From Vespa crabro (Eukaryota; Arthropoda; Insecta; Hymenoptera; Vespidae), in contig NW_025813595.1 of the NCBI RefSeq assembly GCF_910589235.1, positions 5,844,501-5,908,500 of the forward strand: a stretch of 64,000 nucleotides of DNA. The letters are read 5' to 3'. Position 1 is the stretch's first letter; each line of letters starts with the position of its first letter. The notes under the pieces are model-generated. The model was not told where the DNA came from, did not search any database, and worked only from the letters and a program-made list of their open reading frames with translations. This document shows, one piece after another, positions 13,509-28,354 of this stretch. Made by a program: the position numbers and the translations under genes.

Positions 13509-16206
13509 AACGATAATAACCATATTAACAAAAAAAAGTTTAATAATAATAGCAATAATAACTATAATAATCATAATAACGATATTATAGTAATATAAAT
13601 AAAGATAATATCGATAATAAGGACAATAATAATAGTAATACTAAAGATAATAACGATAACGTCGATAATAATTATAAAGAAAATAACGACAATAATAATA
13701 TTAATATTAAAGATAATAAGAATAATAACAATAACATCGATAATAATAATAACAATAATATCGTTAATAAGGGTAATTACGAAAATAACAGTAATAACGA
13801 TAATATAAATAAAGTGACAGTAATAATTATAATGAAATCGATAATAACGATACTAAAGATAATAACGATAATAATAACAATAATAATAATAATAATAATA
13901 ATAATAAAGATAATAACGCTATTAACGATAAAAAAAATGGTAATAAATACAATAATAGCGATAATGACGATATTAATGAAAATAACAATAATTATAAAAA
14001 CAATAATTACTATAATAACGATATTACCAATAATAAGAATAAGAATAAAAACGATAATAAAAAAATAACGATAATTATAATAACAATAATAACTATAAAA
14101 ACGATAAAAACTACAATAGCGATAATAATAATATTAATAATATCATTATGGATAATAACGATAATTAAGATAATAATAACAGTATTAATAACGATGAAGA
14201 AGATAATAACGATAACATCGATATTAGTAATATCAATTATATCGAAAATAACTATAATAATGATAAGAATAAAAATAAAAATAACGATAATAGCGACAAC
14301 AAATATAATAACCATAGTAATAATAACAATTACAACGTTTAATAACAGTAATGACGAAAACAATAAGAACGACAACTACTATTTTATCCTTAATAATATT
14401 AACAATATTAACGTTCATAACAAAAACAGTAATAGTAACAATGACATGTATAACGATAATAACGATAACAATAATACTAAAAGTAATAATAATAACGATA
14501 GTAAAATAAATATCGATTATAATAATAATATTAATAAAAATAATAATAAGGACAATAACGATTATAACGATAATAATAATAGTAATAGTGACAATAATAA
14601 TAAAGATAATAACGATATTGATGATTCAAACTATATAGAGATAATAGCGATAATAAAATTAATAATAAAAACTATGATAATTATAATAACAATAGTAATA
14701 AGAACAATAATAGCGGTAATAAAATTAATAAGGATAGTAATAATAATAATAATAATAATGACAACAACGATAAAAACGATATTAATGATAAATTCAATAA
14801 TAATAAAAATATAATAACTATAATAACGATACTAATAATAATATTGAGAACAATAGTGAGGATAAGATTGTTAAAAACGATAATAATAATAACAATCATA
14901 ATGATAATAATGATAATAACGATAATATCGAAAACAATAATAATAATAATAACGATAATAACGATAATGACGATAACAATAATAACGAGAATAACCATAA
15001 TATCGATAATAATAACAATATTAACGAGAATAACGATAATAATAATAATAATAAAAACAATAAAGACGATAATAAAGATTGCAACGATAATAATATTAAG
15101 GTTATTAACGACAAAATTCATAATAATAATAACGATAATAACGATAATAAGGATAATTACGATAATAATAATAACGATAATGACGGTAATAATAATAATG
15201 ATAATAAGGATAATAACGATAATTACGATAATATCGATAATAATGATAACGAGAGTGGCGATAATTACGATAATAACGATAATAATAATAATAATATCTA
15301 TAATAACGATAAAAGCGATAATAACGAAAAATAATAATAATAATAACAATAATAACGATAATAAAGACAATAATACTAATACTAATAATAATAATACTAA
15401 CGTTAATGACGATAATAAAGATAATAGTAGTAGTAGTAATATCTATATTAACAATAATATCGATAATAACGATCATAATAATATCGATAATAAAGAAATA
15501 ATCGAAAACAATGACAAAAGTATTAACGATGATATCGATAATAACAATAATAATAATAACGATAATAACGATAATAACGATAATAACGGTAATACCGATA
15601 ATAATAATAATAAAAACAATAATAATCATAACAATAATAACGATAATAACGATTAAATCTATCTTAAGAATATTAATAATATTAACGATAATAACGAAAA
15701 TAACGATAATAATAGAAGTAATAATATCAATAATAACAATATTAAAGATAATAACGATAATACCGATAATAATAATAATAATAATAACTATAAAAATCAT
15801 AACAATAATGACGATAATAACGGGAACGACGATAATAACAATAGTAATAATAATAGCAATATCAACGATAATAAAGATAAATTTATTAACGATTATAAGG
15901 ACAATAACGATAAAAGCGATAATAATATTATCAACATTAACGCTCAATTAAAACACTGATAATAATAATAATAATAATAATAAAAAGAATAAAAATGAAA
16001 ATAACAATCATAACGATAATCTTCCTAGTAATAATAACAATATTAATAAAGCAAATAACGATATTGAGGAAACAAACGATATTAGAGATAATAGCGATAA
16101 TATTAATAATAATAACTATAATAACGATAATAACATTAATAATAAGAACAATGATAGCGTTAATAAAGATAATAAGGATAATAATTATAATAATAATAAT
16201 AATAAT

Positions 16207-16244
<38 letters not shown>

Positions 16245-16680
16245 CAACATCAATAAATAAGATAGTAATGATAAATTCAAGAATAATAATAAATTTAATA
16301 ACTATAATAACGATAATAACAATAATAATGAGAACAATAATAAAGATAATAATGTTAAAAACAATAATAATAATGATTAGGGAAATAAGGATAATAACGA
16401 TGACAACGATAATAAAAATAACAATAATAACGATAATATCGATAATAATATCAATAATAATAACGATAATAACGATAATAATATTAATAATAATAAAAAT
16501 TACGATATTACAGATAATAGCGATAATAGTAAGAACGATAATAAAGACAATAGTAATTATAACAATAACGATAATAACGCTAATGAAGATAATAACGATA
16601 ATAATAACAATAATAATAAAAATATTAACGATAATAACAATAATAACAATAAGGATAATAAAGACAATAACTCCATAAAA

Positions 16681-16722
<42 letters not shown>

Positions 16723-17975
16723 TACAATAATAACGATAATAACGATAATAATAGTAGTAATAGTAATAATAATAATGATAATGACGATAATAAAATTAAT
16801 ATTAATAACGATAATAACGTTAAAAACAATAATGAAAATAATAATAATAAAGATAATAACGATAATAACGATACAAATGAAAATTGTGATAATAGAGATA
16901 ATAATAATAATAAGAATAGCAATAGTAACGATAATAACAATAATTATAAGAATAGTAATAACGATATTAAGGATATTAACGACAATGATAATAACAATCA
17001 TAACGATGACAACGATAAAAACGATAATAGTAATCATAATAATAACGAAAATAAGGATTATAACGATAACAACTATAATAATAATAATAATAATGAAGAC
17101 AGTAACAATAATATCGATATTATCGATAATAACAATAATATCGATAAGAATAATACGTTAATAACTTTTACAGTAATAATAAAAATATCGATAGTAACAA
17201 ATATAACGATAATGACGATAAAAATAATAGCAATAATAACGATAATAACAATTATAATGAGAACATTAATAATGATAATAACGGTAATAACTTTAAGAAT
17301 AATAAAAACATTAATAATTATTATAACTGTAATAATTATAATAATAACAATAAAAACGACATCAAAACGATAACAAAAATATTTATAATAATAACGAAAA
17401 GAAGGCTAATCACGATGAAAGCGATAATAATAATAACAATAATAATGATAATAACGATAATAACGATAATATTATTAACAAGATTAACGACAATATTCAT
17501 AGTAATAATAAAGATAATAACAATAATAATAAATAATTAGATATAATAATAATAACGATAATAACGATAATAATTATAATAATAATATCGATAGTGACAA
17601 TAATCACGATAATAATGTTAATAATAGTAAGAGTAATAACGATTATTACGATAATAACCATAATAACGAAAATAGTAATAAAATTAGAAACGATACTTAC
17701 GATAATAACGAGAATAATTATTGCAATAATAAACATAAATACGATAATAAAAATAATAATAATAACGTTAATGTCGAAAAAAGCAATAATTATAATTACG
17801 ATAATAACGTTAATAACGATAATAGTAATATGAATAATAACGATAATAAAGATTATAACGATAAAAAAAATAATAAGTATAAATTCAATAACGATACTAA
17901 CGACAATAACGAAAATAATAATATCAATTATAAGGAAAATAACGATAATAATAAAATCAATAATAACGATAATAA

Positions 17976-19736
17976 CTATAATAATAATAATAATGATAAA
18001 ATTATAATAATTATAGCATTAATAACGATTTTGACTGTAATAAAAATAACAATAATAACGATATTAGCGAAGATAATAATAACAATAATAACGATAACAA
18101 CGATAATAAGATTTATAAAAATAATTATAATAACGAAAGAAAGGATAATAACGGTGATAATGATAATAATAATAACATTAATGGTAATAACATTAATAAC
18201 GATAATAACAATAATATTAGGAACGATAACATCGATAAAAACGATATTAATAATAATCATAATAAAGATAATAACGATATTAACGAAAATAAAAATTATA
18301 ATTATAATAACAATAACAGCAATAATAACGATAACAGCGTTAATATTAATAACAATATTAACGATAATATCAATAATAATAATAACAAAATTAACGATAA
18401 TATCGATAATAAGAATATTAACAATAACAATAATAACGATAATAATGATAATAACGATCATTTTAATATCGATATTAACGATAATAATAATTATAATGTG
18501 AAACATAATAACGATAATAACGATAATAATAATAAGGACAATATATATAACATTGATATTAAAGTTAATAACGACAATACTGATAACAATAATAACGATA
18601 ATAACGATAATAACGATAATAACCATATTGTCGATAATAATAACAAATTTTAACGATAATGATAATAACAATATAATAATAACAATAGTAAATATAAGAA
18701 AGATAATAAAAATAATAATATTAACGAAAATAACGACAAAAGTAATAATAAAAATAACAATAATAACGATAATAACAATAATAATGATAATAATAATAAT
18801 AATAATAAAATTGTTAATAACAATAATTAGTATATTACCGATAATAAAAGTGGTAATGCTAACAACAAAAAGAAATAACGATAATAATGATTCAACGCTA
18901 GGAACGATAATAACTATACTAACGATAATGACGATAATATCGATAATAATAATAATAATATTAACAATAAAAACAACAATAACGATAAGAACGACTATTA
19001 TAATAAGGATAATAACGTCAATAATGATAATAATAATAAAGAAAACAATGATAATAACAAAATTAGGGATACTAATAATAAAGACAATAACGATAATAAC
19101 GATAATAATAATAATGATAATGACGAGAATATTAATAATGATAATAACGATTTTATCGATAATAATAATAACAATATTTACGATAATGTCGATAATAATA
19201 ATAATAATAATAAAAATAAAAAAGATAATGACGATCAAAAATATAATAACGATAATAATAATAATAATAATAGCAATATCAATAATAACGATAATAACGA
19301 TAATAGAATTAATGTTAATAACGATAAAAACGATATGTCCGATAATAATAATAATAATAAAGGTAACAGCGATATTAACGTTAATTATGATAATAATAAT
19401 AATGATAATAACGATAATAACAATTTTAACGATAATAATAATAAGTATAATCATGATAATATCGGTACTACTAGTAATATTAATAACGGTAATAACGATA
19501 ATAATAGTAGTAAAAATAATTATAATAGCTATAATAAAGATAGTAACGATAATAATATTAACGGTAATAACAGCAATATTATTAATAATAACAACGATAA
19601 TTACGATAATAACAATAATAATATTAATAATAATAAAGATAATAACGATATAAAGGATAATACCTCTAATAACGATAATAACGATTATAACGTTAATAAT
19701 AATAATAATAATAACGATAATAATGTTAATAATGAC

Positions 19737-19781
<45 letters not shown>

Positions 19782-20936
19782 GCTAATATTCATAATAACG
19801 AGAATAAGGATAATAATAATGCCGGTAATAACGATAATAAAGATAATAATAACAATAATAATAATAATAATGATGATAATAACAATAATAATAATAATAA
19901 TAATAACGATCAGAACGATGATAACGTTTATAACAACAACGATAATAACGATAACAACGATAATAATTATAATAACGACAAAAGCGATAATAACAATAAT
20001 AATAATAGAAATAATAAAGATAATAAGGATATTAAAGTTTCTAACGATAATAATATTAACTAAATTAACGATAATAACAGTTGTGATGATAGGAACGATA
20101 ATAAAATAAATAATAATAAAAATAAAAACCTCAATAACGATAATAACTATAAAAATAGAAGAAATAATAGCAATGTTATGAATAAAAATTACTATGACGA
20201 TAATAACGATAATAATAGAAGTAATAATAACAGTAATAACAATAATAGCGATGAAAACGTATTTAATATTAATAATAATAACTATAATGATAAGATGGAT
20301 AAAAATAATATCAACATTTACGATAATATCGATAATAATAATAATAATAATAACAATAATAACTATTATGACGAAAATAACAATTATAATAATAACGATA
20401 ATAAAGATAGTAACGTTAATAATAATAATAAAAATAATAATTATAATAACGATATTTAGTACAATAACGATAATAATGTTGGTAATGTTGTCAATAATAA
20501 CAATAATAACGATAATAAAGATTATGACGATAACAATATTAATGATAATATCGACAGTAGTAATAATAATGATAATGATAATATCGATAGTAACGATAAT
20601 AATAATAATAATAGTATCTATTGTAACAATAATAACGATAATGATGATAATAATAGTAATTATATTAACGATTCTGACGATAATAACGAAAATAACGTTA
20701 ATAATAGTAAAATTAATGACGATAATTTCGTAAATAACGACAACAATAAGCGCAATAATAGCGATAATAACGATAATATCGAAAATATTATTAACAATAT
20801 TAACGAAAATATCATTAAGTATAATACTAATAATAAAAGTAATAAAAATAATAACGATAATAACGATAATAATGATGATAACCATAATAATGATAAGAAT
20901 GATCATCATATTAACGATAATAAGGATAATAATCAT
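17976..20936. repeat. Satellite section with best preserved triplet phase
   Basis: Across 2.96 kb the minus strand stays in one Ile/Val-rich frame (986 codons). There is one brief excursion into the Leu/Ser frame, at about 18890-18850, before it returns. There is no start context, no domain and no amino-acid variety beyond what mutated satellite gives. It is listed as repeat because it shows that length changes here have occurred almost only in multiples of three, as expected from slippage of whole triplets. Confidence 0.8.
18132..18460. repeat. Satellite segment homologous to 40904-41230
   Basis: Starting from AACGAAAGAAAGGATAATAA, roughly 330 bp resemble the segment at 40904-41230, with shared rare variants in the same order. 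These include the AACATTAATAACGATAATAA stretch and the AATAAGAATA near the end. The offset is 22772 bp, different from the 16.3-17.0 kb duplication, so it is either a separate duplication or the same one followed by deletion. Confidence 0.5.
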
Positions 20937-22141
20937 TACGATAATAACGATAATATCGATAAAGGTAATAGAAATAATAACGATTATATCGATAATAATA
21001 ATAATAATAATAATAACGATAATAACAATAATAACGGTTATAATATTAATAATAATAACGAAAATGACTATAGTAATGATTATAACTATAATAAGGTTAA
21101 TAACGGTAATAAAAATAAAAATAAAAACTTCAATAACGATAATAACAAAATTAGTAATAATAATAATAAAGCTAAAAACGATAATAACGATAATAAGGAA
21201 TCATAATAATATCGATAAACACGATAAAATCGAAAATAATAACAAAAACTTTAACGATAAAATCGATAAAAAAAATAATAATTTTAACGTTAATAACTAT
21301 AATAAAAATAATAATAATAGCAGTAATAACCATAACAAGGAAAATAACGATGATGATATTAACGAAAATAACGATAATAGTAGTAAATATAATATCGATA
21401 GTAACAATAATAACTATAATGACAATAATAACGATAACGAAAATAACGATAATGAAGATGGTAATAATAAAGATAATATCTTTAATAACGATATTAATAT
21501 TAATAATAATAATAGCGATAATAACGATATTAATGATAATAACGATAATAATAAAAGCAATTATAACGATAATAACAATAATTATGGTAATAACAATAAT
21601 AATTATAATAGTGATAGCATTAATAACGATATTTACGATAATAATAATAATAATAAAGATAATAACATTATTAACGATAATAAAAATAATAACGATAATA
21701 ACGATATAGACGATAATATCGATATTGATAATAAAAATATTAACGATAAAAATAATAATAATACTAACAAAATAACGATAATAACGAAATTATCGATAAT
21801 TAACGGTAATAATAATAGTAATGATAATAACGATAATAAACATAATAACGATAATCATAATAATAATAATAATAATAAATATAATAAAGATAATAACGAT
21901 AATGACGCTAATAAAAAAATAATAATAGCAATAAAAACGAAATATACGATAATAAAAATAGTAATAATAAGGATAATAACGATACTAACGACAATAAGGA
22001 TAATAGTAACAACAATAATTACGATAATAACGAAAATAACGATAATGATTATAATAATAATAACGATAATAACGACAATATTAATGATAATAATAACGAT
22101 AAAACGATAATAACGATAACAACGATATTAATAATAATAAC

Positions 22142-22179
<38 letters not shown>

Positions 22180-22951
22180 TAGTTAGTATAATAAGGATAA
22201 TAATATTAGTAATCATAAAAATTATAACAATAATAACGATAATAACGATAACAAAGATAACTATATTAAAGATAATAACGATAATAATAATAACAATAAT
22301 AAGGGTAAAAAAGTTTAAGGGAAATAATAATAATAATAATAAAGATAATATAGATAATAACGATATTAACGTTAATAATTATAACAATAATAACGATAAT
22401 AAATATAATTACTACAATAATATTAATAATAATAATAATAATAACGAAAAAAAAGATAAAAACAGTAATAATAATAACTATTATAACGACATTAGTAATA
22501 ATAAGAATAACGAGAATATCGATATTAACATTAATAATAATAATAATAATAAAGTTTATAACGATATTAATAATACTAATAATAACAATAAAAATGATAA
22601 TAACGTTAATAACGATAGTAATAATAATAATAATAATAATAACGATAATATTGATATCAACGATAATAACGATAAGAATAATAACAGTAATAAGGATAAG
22701 AACGATAATAATGACAATAACGGTAAAAATTAAAATAATTATTACAATATTAACGTATTAACGGTCATAAAGGAAACAATAATAACGATAATAACGATAA
22801 TAACGAATATAATAGTAACAATAATAACGATAACAACAACACTAATAATAATAATAATAAAAATCATAACGATAATTACGATCATAATGACAATAAAGTC
22901 AATAACAATAATAATAATAATAACGACAATAACGAAAATGACGATAATAAC

Positions 22952-22982
<31 letters not shown>

Positions 22983-22987
22983 TTAAT

Positions 22988-23024
<37 letters not shown>

Positions 23025-26000
23025 TCGATAATAAAGATAAAAACGACGATAACATTAATGTAATAACGACAATATTAATAATAATGATAACGATAATAAC
23101 CATAATAACGATGGTAATATTGATAATAATAATGATAATTTCGATATTAATGACAATAACGATAATAATATTAATAATAATAATAACGATAATAATAATA
23201 ACGATAATATCGTTAAAGGCAATAATAATAATATTAGCAACAGTATCGAAAATAACAATAATAGTAATAATGATAAAGAAGATAATAATAATAAACATAA
23301 GAACGATAATAACGATAATTACAATAATGACGATAATTACGATAATAACGATAATAATAATAACGATAATAACGATAATAGCAACAATAATAACGATAAT
23401 GAAAAGAGTAATAATAATATTTATATCAATAATAATGATAATTATGAATATCATAATAACGATAATAACAATACTAATGATAATAACGGTAATGACGATA
23501 GTATTAAGAGTCATAATACGATAATAACGATAATAATAGTAATAAAAATATTGATAATTAGAATATAACGTTAAAAACGACATAAATAATAACAATATTA
23601 ACAATAATAACGATAAAAACGATAAGAAACATAATTATAATAAAATTATTAACGATAATAACTTTTATTACGATAATAACGATAATAATAATAAGAATAA
23701 TAACGATAATTATGATAATAACGATAATAATAATAATAATAATAATAATTTTACCATTATAAACGATAATAGCGATATTAATGATAATTACAATAATATT
23801 GTTAATATTAATAAAAATAATAACGATAATATAGATAATAATAATTATTATAATTAAGATAAAACCAAAAATAGCAATAATATCAATAGTAATAATAACG
23901 ATAATAAGGATATCTTACGTTAATAACGATAATAATAAACACATCAATAACGGTAATAACGATAATAATATTAATAACGATAATGTTATTGAAGATAATA
24001 ACAATAATAACCATAACAAAAATAATAATAAAATTCATAAAATCAATAATAACGATAATAACGATAATAATAGTATTAAATACGATAAGAACGATAATAA
24101 CAATAAAAACGATAACAAGAATAATGATAATAACGATAATAACGGTAATAGCGGTAACATTAATTACGATAATAACGATAATAATGATAATAAAGATAAT
24201 AATAAGATCAATAATAGCGATAATAAGGATGACATCGATAATAATAATAACAATAATATCAATTGTAACAATAATAATAATAATTGAAACAATAATAACG
24301 CTAATAACGATAACAACGATAATTACGTTAATAATACTATCAATATTAACCATAATAACGAAACTAATAAATACGAAAATAATATTAATGATGATGATGA
24401 TAATAAAGATAAAAACAATAATAACGACAACAATAATAACGATAATAACGATAATTATTATAATGATTATAATAAAACTAATAATAATAGTGACCATGAT
24501 GACATTATTAACGATAATCATAATAGGGATAATAACAACATTAACAATAATAACGATAATTAAGAAAAAAATAATATATAATAATAACAACAATATCGAT
24601 AAAAACGGTAATAACGTAACTAATAATAATAGTAATATTGATAATAACGATAATAACAATAATAATAAATATTATATTAATATTCTTAACGGTAATAACG
24701 ATAATAACGATATAAATAATAATAACAATAATAATAATAATAACGATATAAACGGTAATAACAAAAATGACGATAATAATAATAATAACAACATTGATAA
24801 TAGCGATAATAACGATAATAATGATAATACTATTAAGGATAATAACGATAATAACGATAATAATAGTAATAATAAAATTGATAATTACAATATAACGTTA
24901 AAAAAGATATTAATAATAACAATATTAACAATAATGACGATAAGAATGATAATAACTATAATTATAATAAAATTAATAACGATAGTTACTATAATGTCGA
25001 CAATAACGATAATAATAACAACAATAATAACGATAATTATTGTGATATCGATAATAACTCAAATAATAAAATCAATATTAATTTTAACAATAATAACGAT
25101 AATAAAGATAATAATAATAACAATATTTTCGATAATATGGATAATGACGATATTATTATTATTAGTAATAACAATAATGACGATAATAACGATACATACG
25201 ATTATAACGATGATAATAATAATAATGATGAAGATACTAAAGATATAACATTAATAATGAAAATAATAATAATTATAATAGCGATTATAACAATAAAACC
25301 ATAATAACGATAAAAATTATAATGTCGAAAATAATAATAATATTAACAGTAATATCGCATGTAGCGATAATAATAATCATAATGACGATAATAACGATAG
25401 TAAAGGTAATAAAATTAATAATAATATCGATAATAACGGTAATAAGAGGTAATAAATATAATAATAATAACAATAATAACTATATTAGCGATAAAAACGA
25501 CAATGACGATCATAATTCTAATACTAACAATAATAACGATCATAGCGATAATATTAATTACAATAATACCGATAATAACGATAATAGCAATAATAATATT
25601 AACATAAATAATGATAATAAAGTCAATAACGATAATATTAATAATAAGAATAACATGAACAACGATAAAAACAATAATAACGTTAATAACAATATTATCG
25701 GTAATAATAATACACAATAATATATATAATATCGATAATAATAATAATAATAATAACGATACTATCGATAATAACGATAATAATCATAATAATAATAATA
25801 ACAATATTAACAATATCAACGATATAATCGTTAATAACGATATTATCGATAATAATAATATCAATAGTAAAGATAAAAACAGTAATATTAATAACAATAA
25901 TAACAATAATAACAATAATAACGATTATATAGATGGTAATAAAAATAATAATAACAATAATAAAAGTAATAACAGTAAAAACGGTAATAACGATAATCAT

Positions 26001-26777
26001 GATGGCAATAATAAAGTTAGTAACGATAATTATTATAATGCCGTTAATAATAATAATAATAATAATAACAATTATTACGGTAATAAAGTTAATAATTATT
26101 ACAATAATATCGATGATAACGGTAATAACGACATTAATAACAATAATAATAATACCCGTAATAAATATAATAACGATGATAACAATAATAGTAATTATAA
26201 TAATAACAACAATAACGATAATAACTTTAATAATAATAAAATTAATAATAATAATTATTATCATTAAGTTAAAAATAATTTCAAATAATATGGATGAGAA
26301 AATTAATATTAATAATAATAATAACAATAACAATGATACTAAAAATAATAAAAATAATAACGACAATAACGATAATAATAATAAAATTAATAACGATAAT
26401 TACGATAATAAAGATAATAATTATAGCAATAGTAACGATAATAACGATAATAATAGTAATAATAATAATTACAATACTAACAATATTAACGATTATAATA
26501 ATATCGATAATGACGATAATAATAATAATTATAATAGTGATATTAACGATAATAACGATAATAATAGTAGCGAAAATAACAATAATAATTATGTTAATAA
26601 TAACGATAATAACGATAGTAACGATTATAATAATAATAATAACGATAATATCTATAATAACGGTATTAATGATATTCATAATATTAATAATAAAGATAAT
26701 AAAGTTATTAATAGTAGTAATAAAAACACTCATAACAACAATAACGATCATAGCGATAATAATGATAATAAAGATAA

Positions 26778-27085
26778 TTTTTTTTTATTTTTTATTTTTT
26801 TTGACGGTCTGTGAATGCCAATTTTTACGCACTTACCTAGGGTACCTGACCGATAGAGGAACCCTTTACCATTTGGGTCCCCCGTTATAGTCCCTGGAGT
26901 GTCGGGCTCATCGTTGGAATAGACACTACCGACTAAACGCATTTCCATCCTAGTGGCATAGTGAAACCATCCCTGCACCGCTTTGTGGCATTACTTCGGA
27001 ATGACACCACTGCCTCATGTCCCTAAACTGGTCTCTCTCATTCGTTTCTAAGTGGCAGGAACCTGGAACAACGTTGGTGGCATGT
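26778..27085 (-). other. Element B 3' UTR and A-rich tail
   Basis: About 283 bp of 3' UTR (26803-27085) precede an A-rich tail (T-rich on +, 26778-26802). Parts of the UTR are close to those of C, D and E, notably the segment with CCCGACACTCCAGGG and GGGGGACCC on the sense strand. Conservation of the 3' UTR across subtypes fits its role as the template recognised by the element's own RT (inference from non-LTR biology). Confidence 0.75.
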
Positions 27086-28354
27086 CTATCGGCCATCCAT
27101 AACCATCTTCTTGTTGCGTAAGATTTCCCTTACGTAACAGACCACCCTGTTCCACTTCTTCTGCCCTCGCAGCATTTTCTCGACATTGTTGTCCAGCAAG
27201 ATGTCCCCAAGCTCCTGCTCTAAGGCAAGTCATTCGGCGCTCCACCGGGTACATATGAATAACGTGTGGTTTGCATCTTCTTTGATCGAATCCCCATAGG
27301 GGCAGTTGCCGCTTGCTACTTTCCCCATCTTTGCGAGGAAGGAGAGGAACAGGCCATGCCATGTTAAGAATTGGGTGAGGTAGAAATTTACCTCACCCGC
27401 CTTTCGGGTTATCCAGTTGTCAAGTCGACCATTGAGTCGGGCAGTCCATCTGCCCCTAGGTTCCTGCTCCCATCTGCTTTGTCAGGTCTCGATGCTGTTA
27501 GACCCGGCTTACTATGATGCCTCCTCCTTCCCCAGAACGGGCTTCTGCTGATGGACGAATTGTCTCTCCTTGGCTAGTAGGTCGATCGGGATTACCCCGA
27601 TGACAATTAGCACTGCGGGCTCTGAGACCGTGCTGTAGGAGCACGCGATTCGGAGAGTACTCCTCTTGTGTACCGCGACTATGCGCTTGCGGTATTTCTC
27701 TTATCGCAACGCCTCGGCCCATACTTCCGCGACGTATAGCATCACTTCATCGGCGGCACGCATCCGTATTCGCCTAATGCAAGTTCGGGGGCCGTTGACA
27801 TTGGCCATGAGTGTGCCCAGAGTGGATACTACATTTGCCGCCTTGTCGTATGCCATTATTATATGCAATCTGTAATTGAATTTGTAATCGAGCATTACTT
27901 CTAGGTACCTGACGGACGGCTTATTCTGGACCGTCGTGTCTCCTACGCAGAAGCTGCGCAAGGTGTTGATACGCTTCTTCGTTAGTATCACGATCTCTGT
28001 TTTCTTGGCTGAAAAGGATAGCCCGTGCTCTTCCATCCAGGTGATGACTCGGCGCATGACCTAGTTGAGCAGCAGCAGTGCCCCCTCCGTGTCGTTTGGG
28101 GTGAGATATACACTGATATAAGTCGTCGAGGTTTGTCTCACCCAAACGTATACACATCCGGATCCTTGATCGGACACATGTATTTGTCAGCGATCTGGGA
28201 CCCAAATGGCCGCTGTGACCAATTCGTCTACGTACCATCCTATTCCTGCTATGTCCTGGTATTGTTCGCTGATTAAAACGATATCAGCTTTATCTCAGAG
28301 CGGAGCTGGTTAAGAAAGTGGTGCAAGGTCCTGCTCCTATTGAGATTACCCTGA
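27086..28354 (-). pseudogene. Element B ORF2 remnant: endonuclease fragment fused in frame to RT C-terminal part
   Basis: From about 28330 the minus strand reads the N-terminal EN segment (WV.D...IHVSDQGSGC, VWVRQTSTTYISVYL). At the deletion junction it passes in the same frame (LTPND to TEGALLLLN) into the RT region after the YADD box. A TAG at 28061-28063 interrupts it directly after the fusion. Then comes MRRV.TWMEEHGLS and on to WAEALR, with a TAA at 27701-27703 where C and E have AAA (Lys). The tail segment contains CPYGDS...H...C with the second Cys of the zinc motif absent, then stop codons including the presumed natural TAG at 27086-27088. All catalytic RT motifs fall inside the deletion, so the remnant cannot encode a polymerase. 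Confidence 0.85.

Larger units (their letters stand above)
5362..26777. repeat. Satellite block 1: degenerate (AACGATAAT)n / (AAT)n array
   Basis: A 21.4 kb stretch consists almost wholly of triplets of the form purine-N-pyrimidine, mostly AAT, AAC and GAT. The basic 9-bp unit AACGATAAT is seen in clean runs such as near 5431. The commonest variants are AATGAT and AACAAT, as expected from decay of the single CpG. Pure AAT tracts occur, for example at 16684-16721 and 19738-19780. Longer spelling variants recur at a distance, showing higher-order repeats. Open frames here (the longest is 986 codons on the minus strand, 17976-20936) are a by-product: AAT, AAC, GAT, ATA, ACG, ATT, ATC and GTT cannot become stops by one substitution. 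No promoter, RNA gene or protein domain was recognised in this block. Confidence 0.95.
26778..28354 (-). mobile_element. Element B: 5'-truncated R1-clade copy with internal deletion (B/D subtype)
   Basis: On the sense strand the copy begins inside ORF2's endonuclease and ends in an A-rich tail that meets satellite at GATAA (26777). Compared with C it lacks about 1.68 kb, equivalent to C 36501-38185. The join at about 28095-28100 has the three-base overlap GTC. The 3' UTR and C-terminal coding part are closest to element D. The 5' break lies at GATTACCCTGA, matching C at about 38435, and it then runs directly into satellite. Confidence 0.9.

Noticed and set aside
19335..20063. Asn/Asp-rich open frames on the + strand (also at 5363, 13000, 33614, 63199)
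   Set aside because: These resemble low-complexity prion-like proteins, but they are AAT/AAC/GAT triplets of the satellite; the phase merely happens to avoid stops.
17976..20936. 986-codon open frame rich in Ile and Val, resembling a giant membrane protein
   Set aside because: It is the satellite read as ATT/ATC/GTT. These codons cannot become stops by a single substitution, and there is no start context, domain or codon bias. Equivalent frames occur across all satellite blocks.
5362..26777. CRISPR array or telomere repeat
   Set aside because: There is no repeat-spacer alternation, and the unit is not TTAGG or another known telomere unit. It is a degenerate satellite.
26748..26978. Short minus frame across element B's 3' UTR (a similar one in E at 51560-52441 running into satellite)
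   Set aside because: It spans the UTR, the A tail and the satellite. Peptide similarity between B and E reflects conserved UTR nucleotides, and the presumed ORF2 stop lies upstream.
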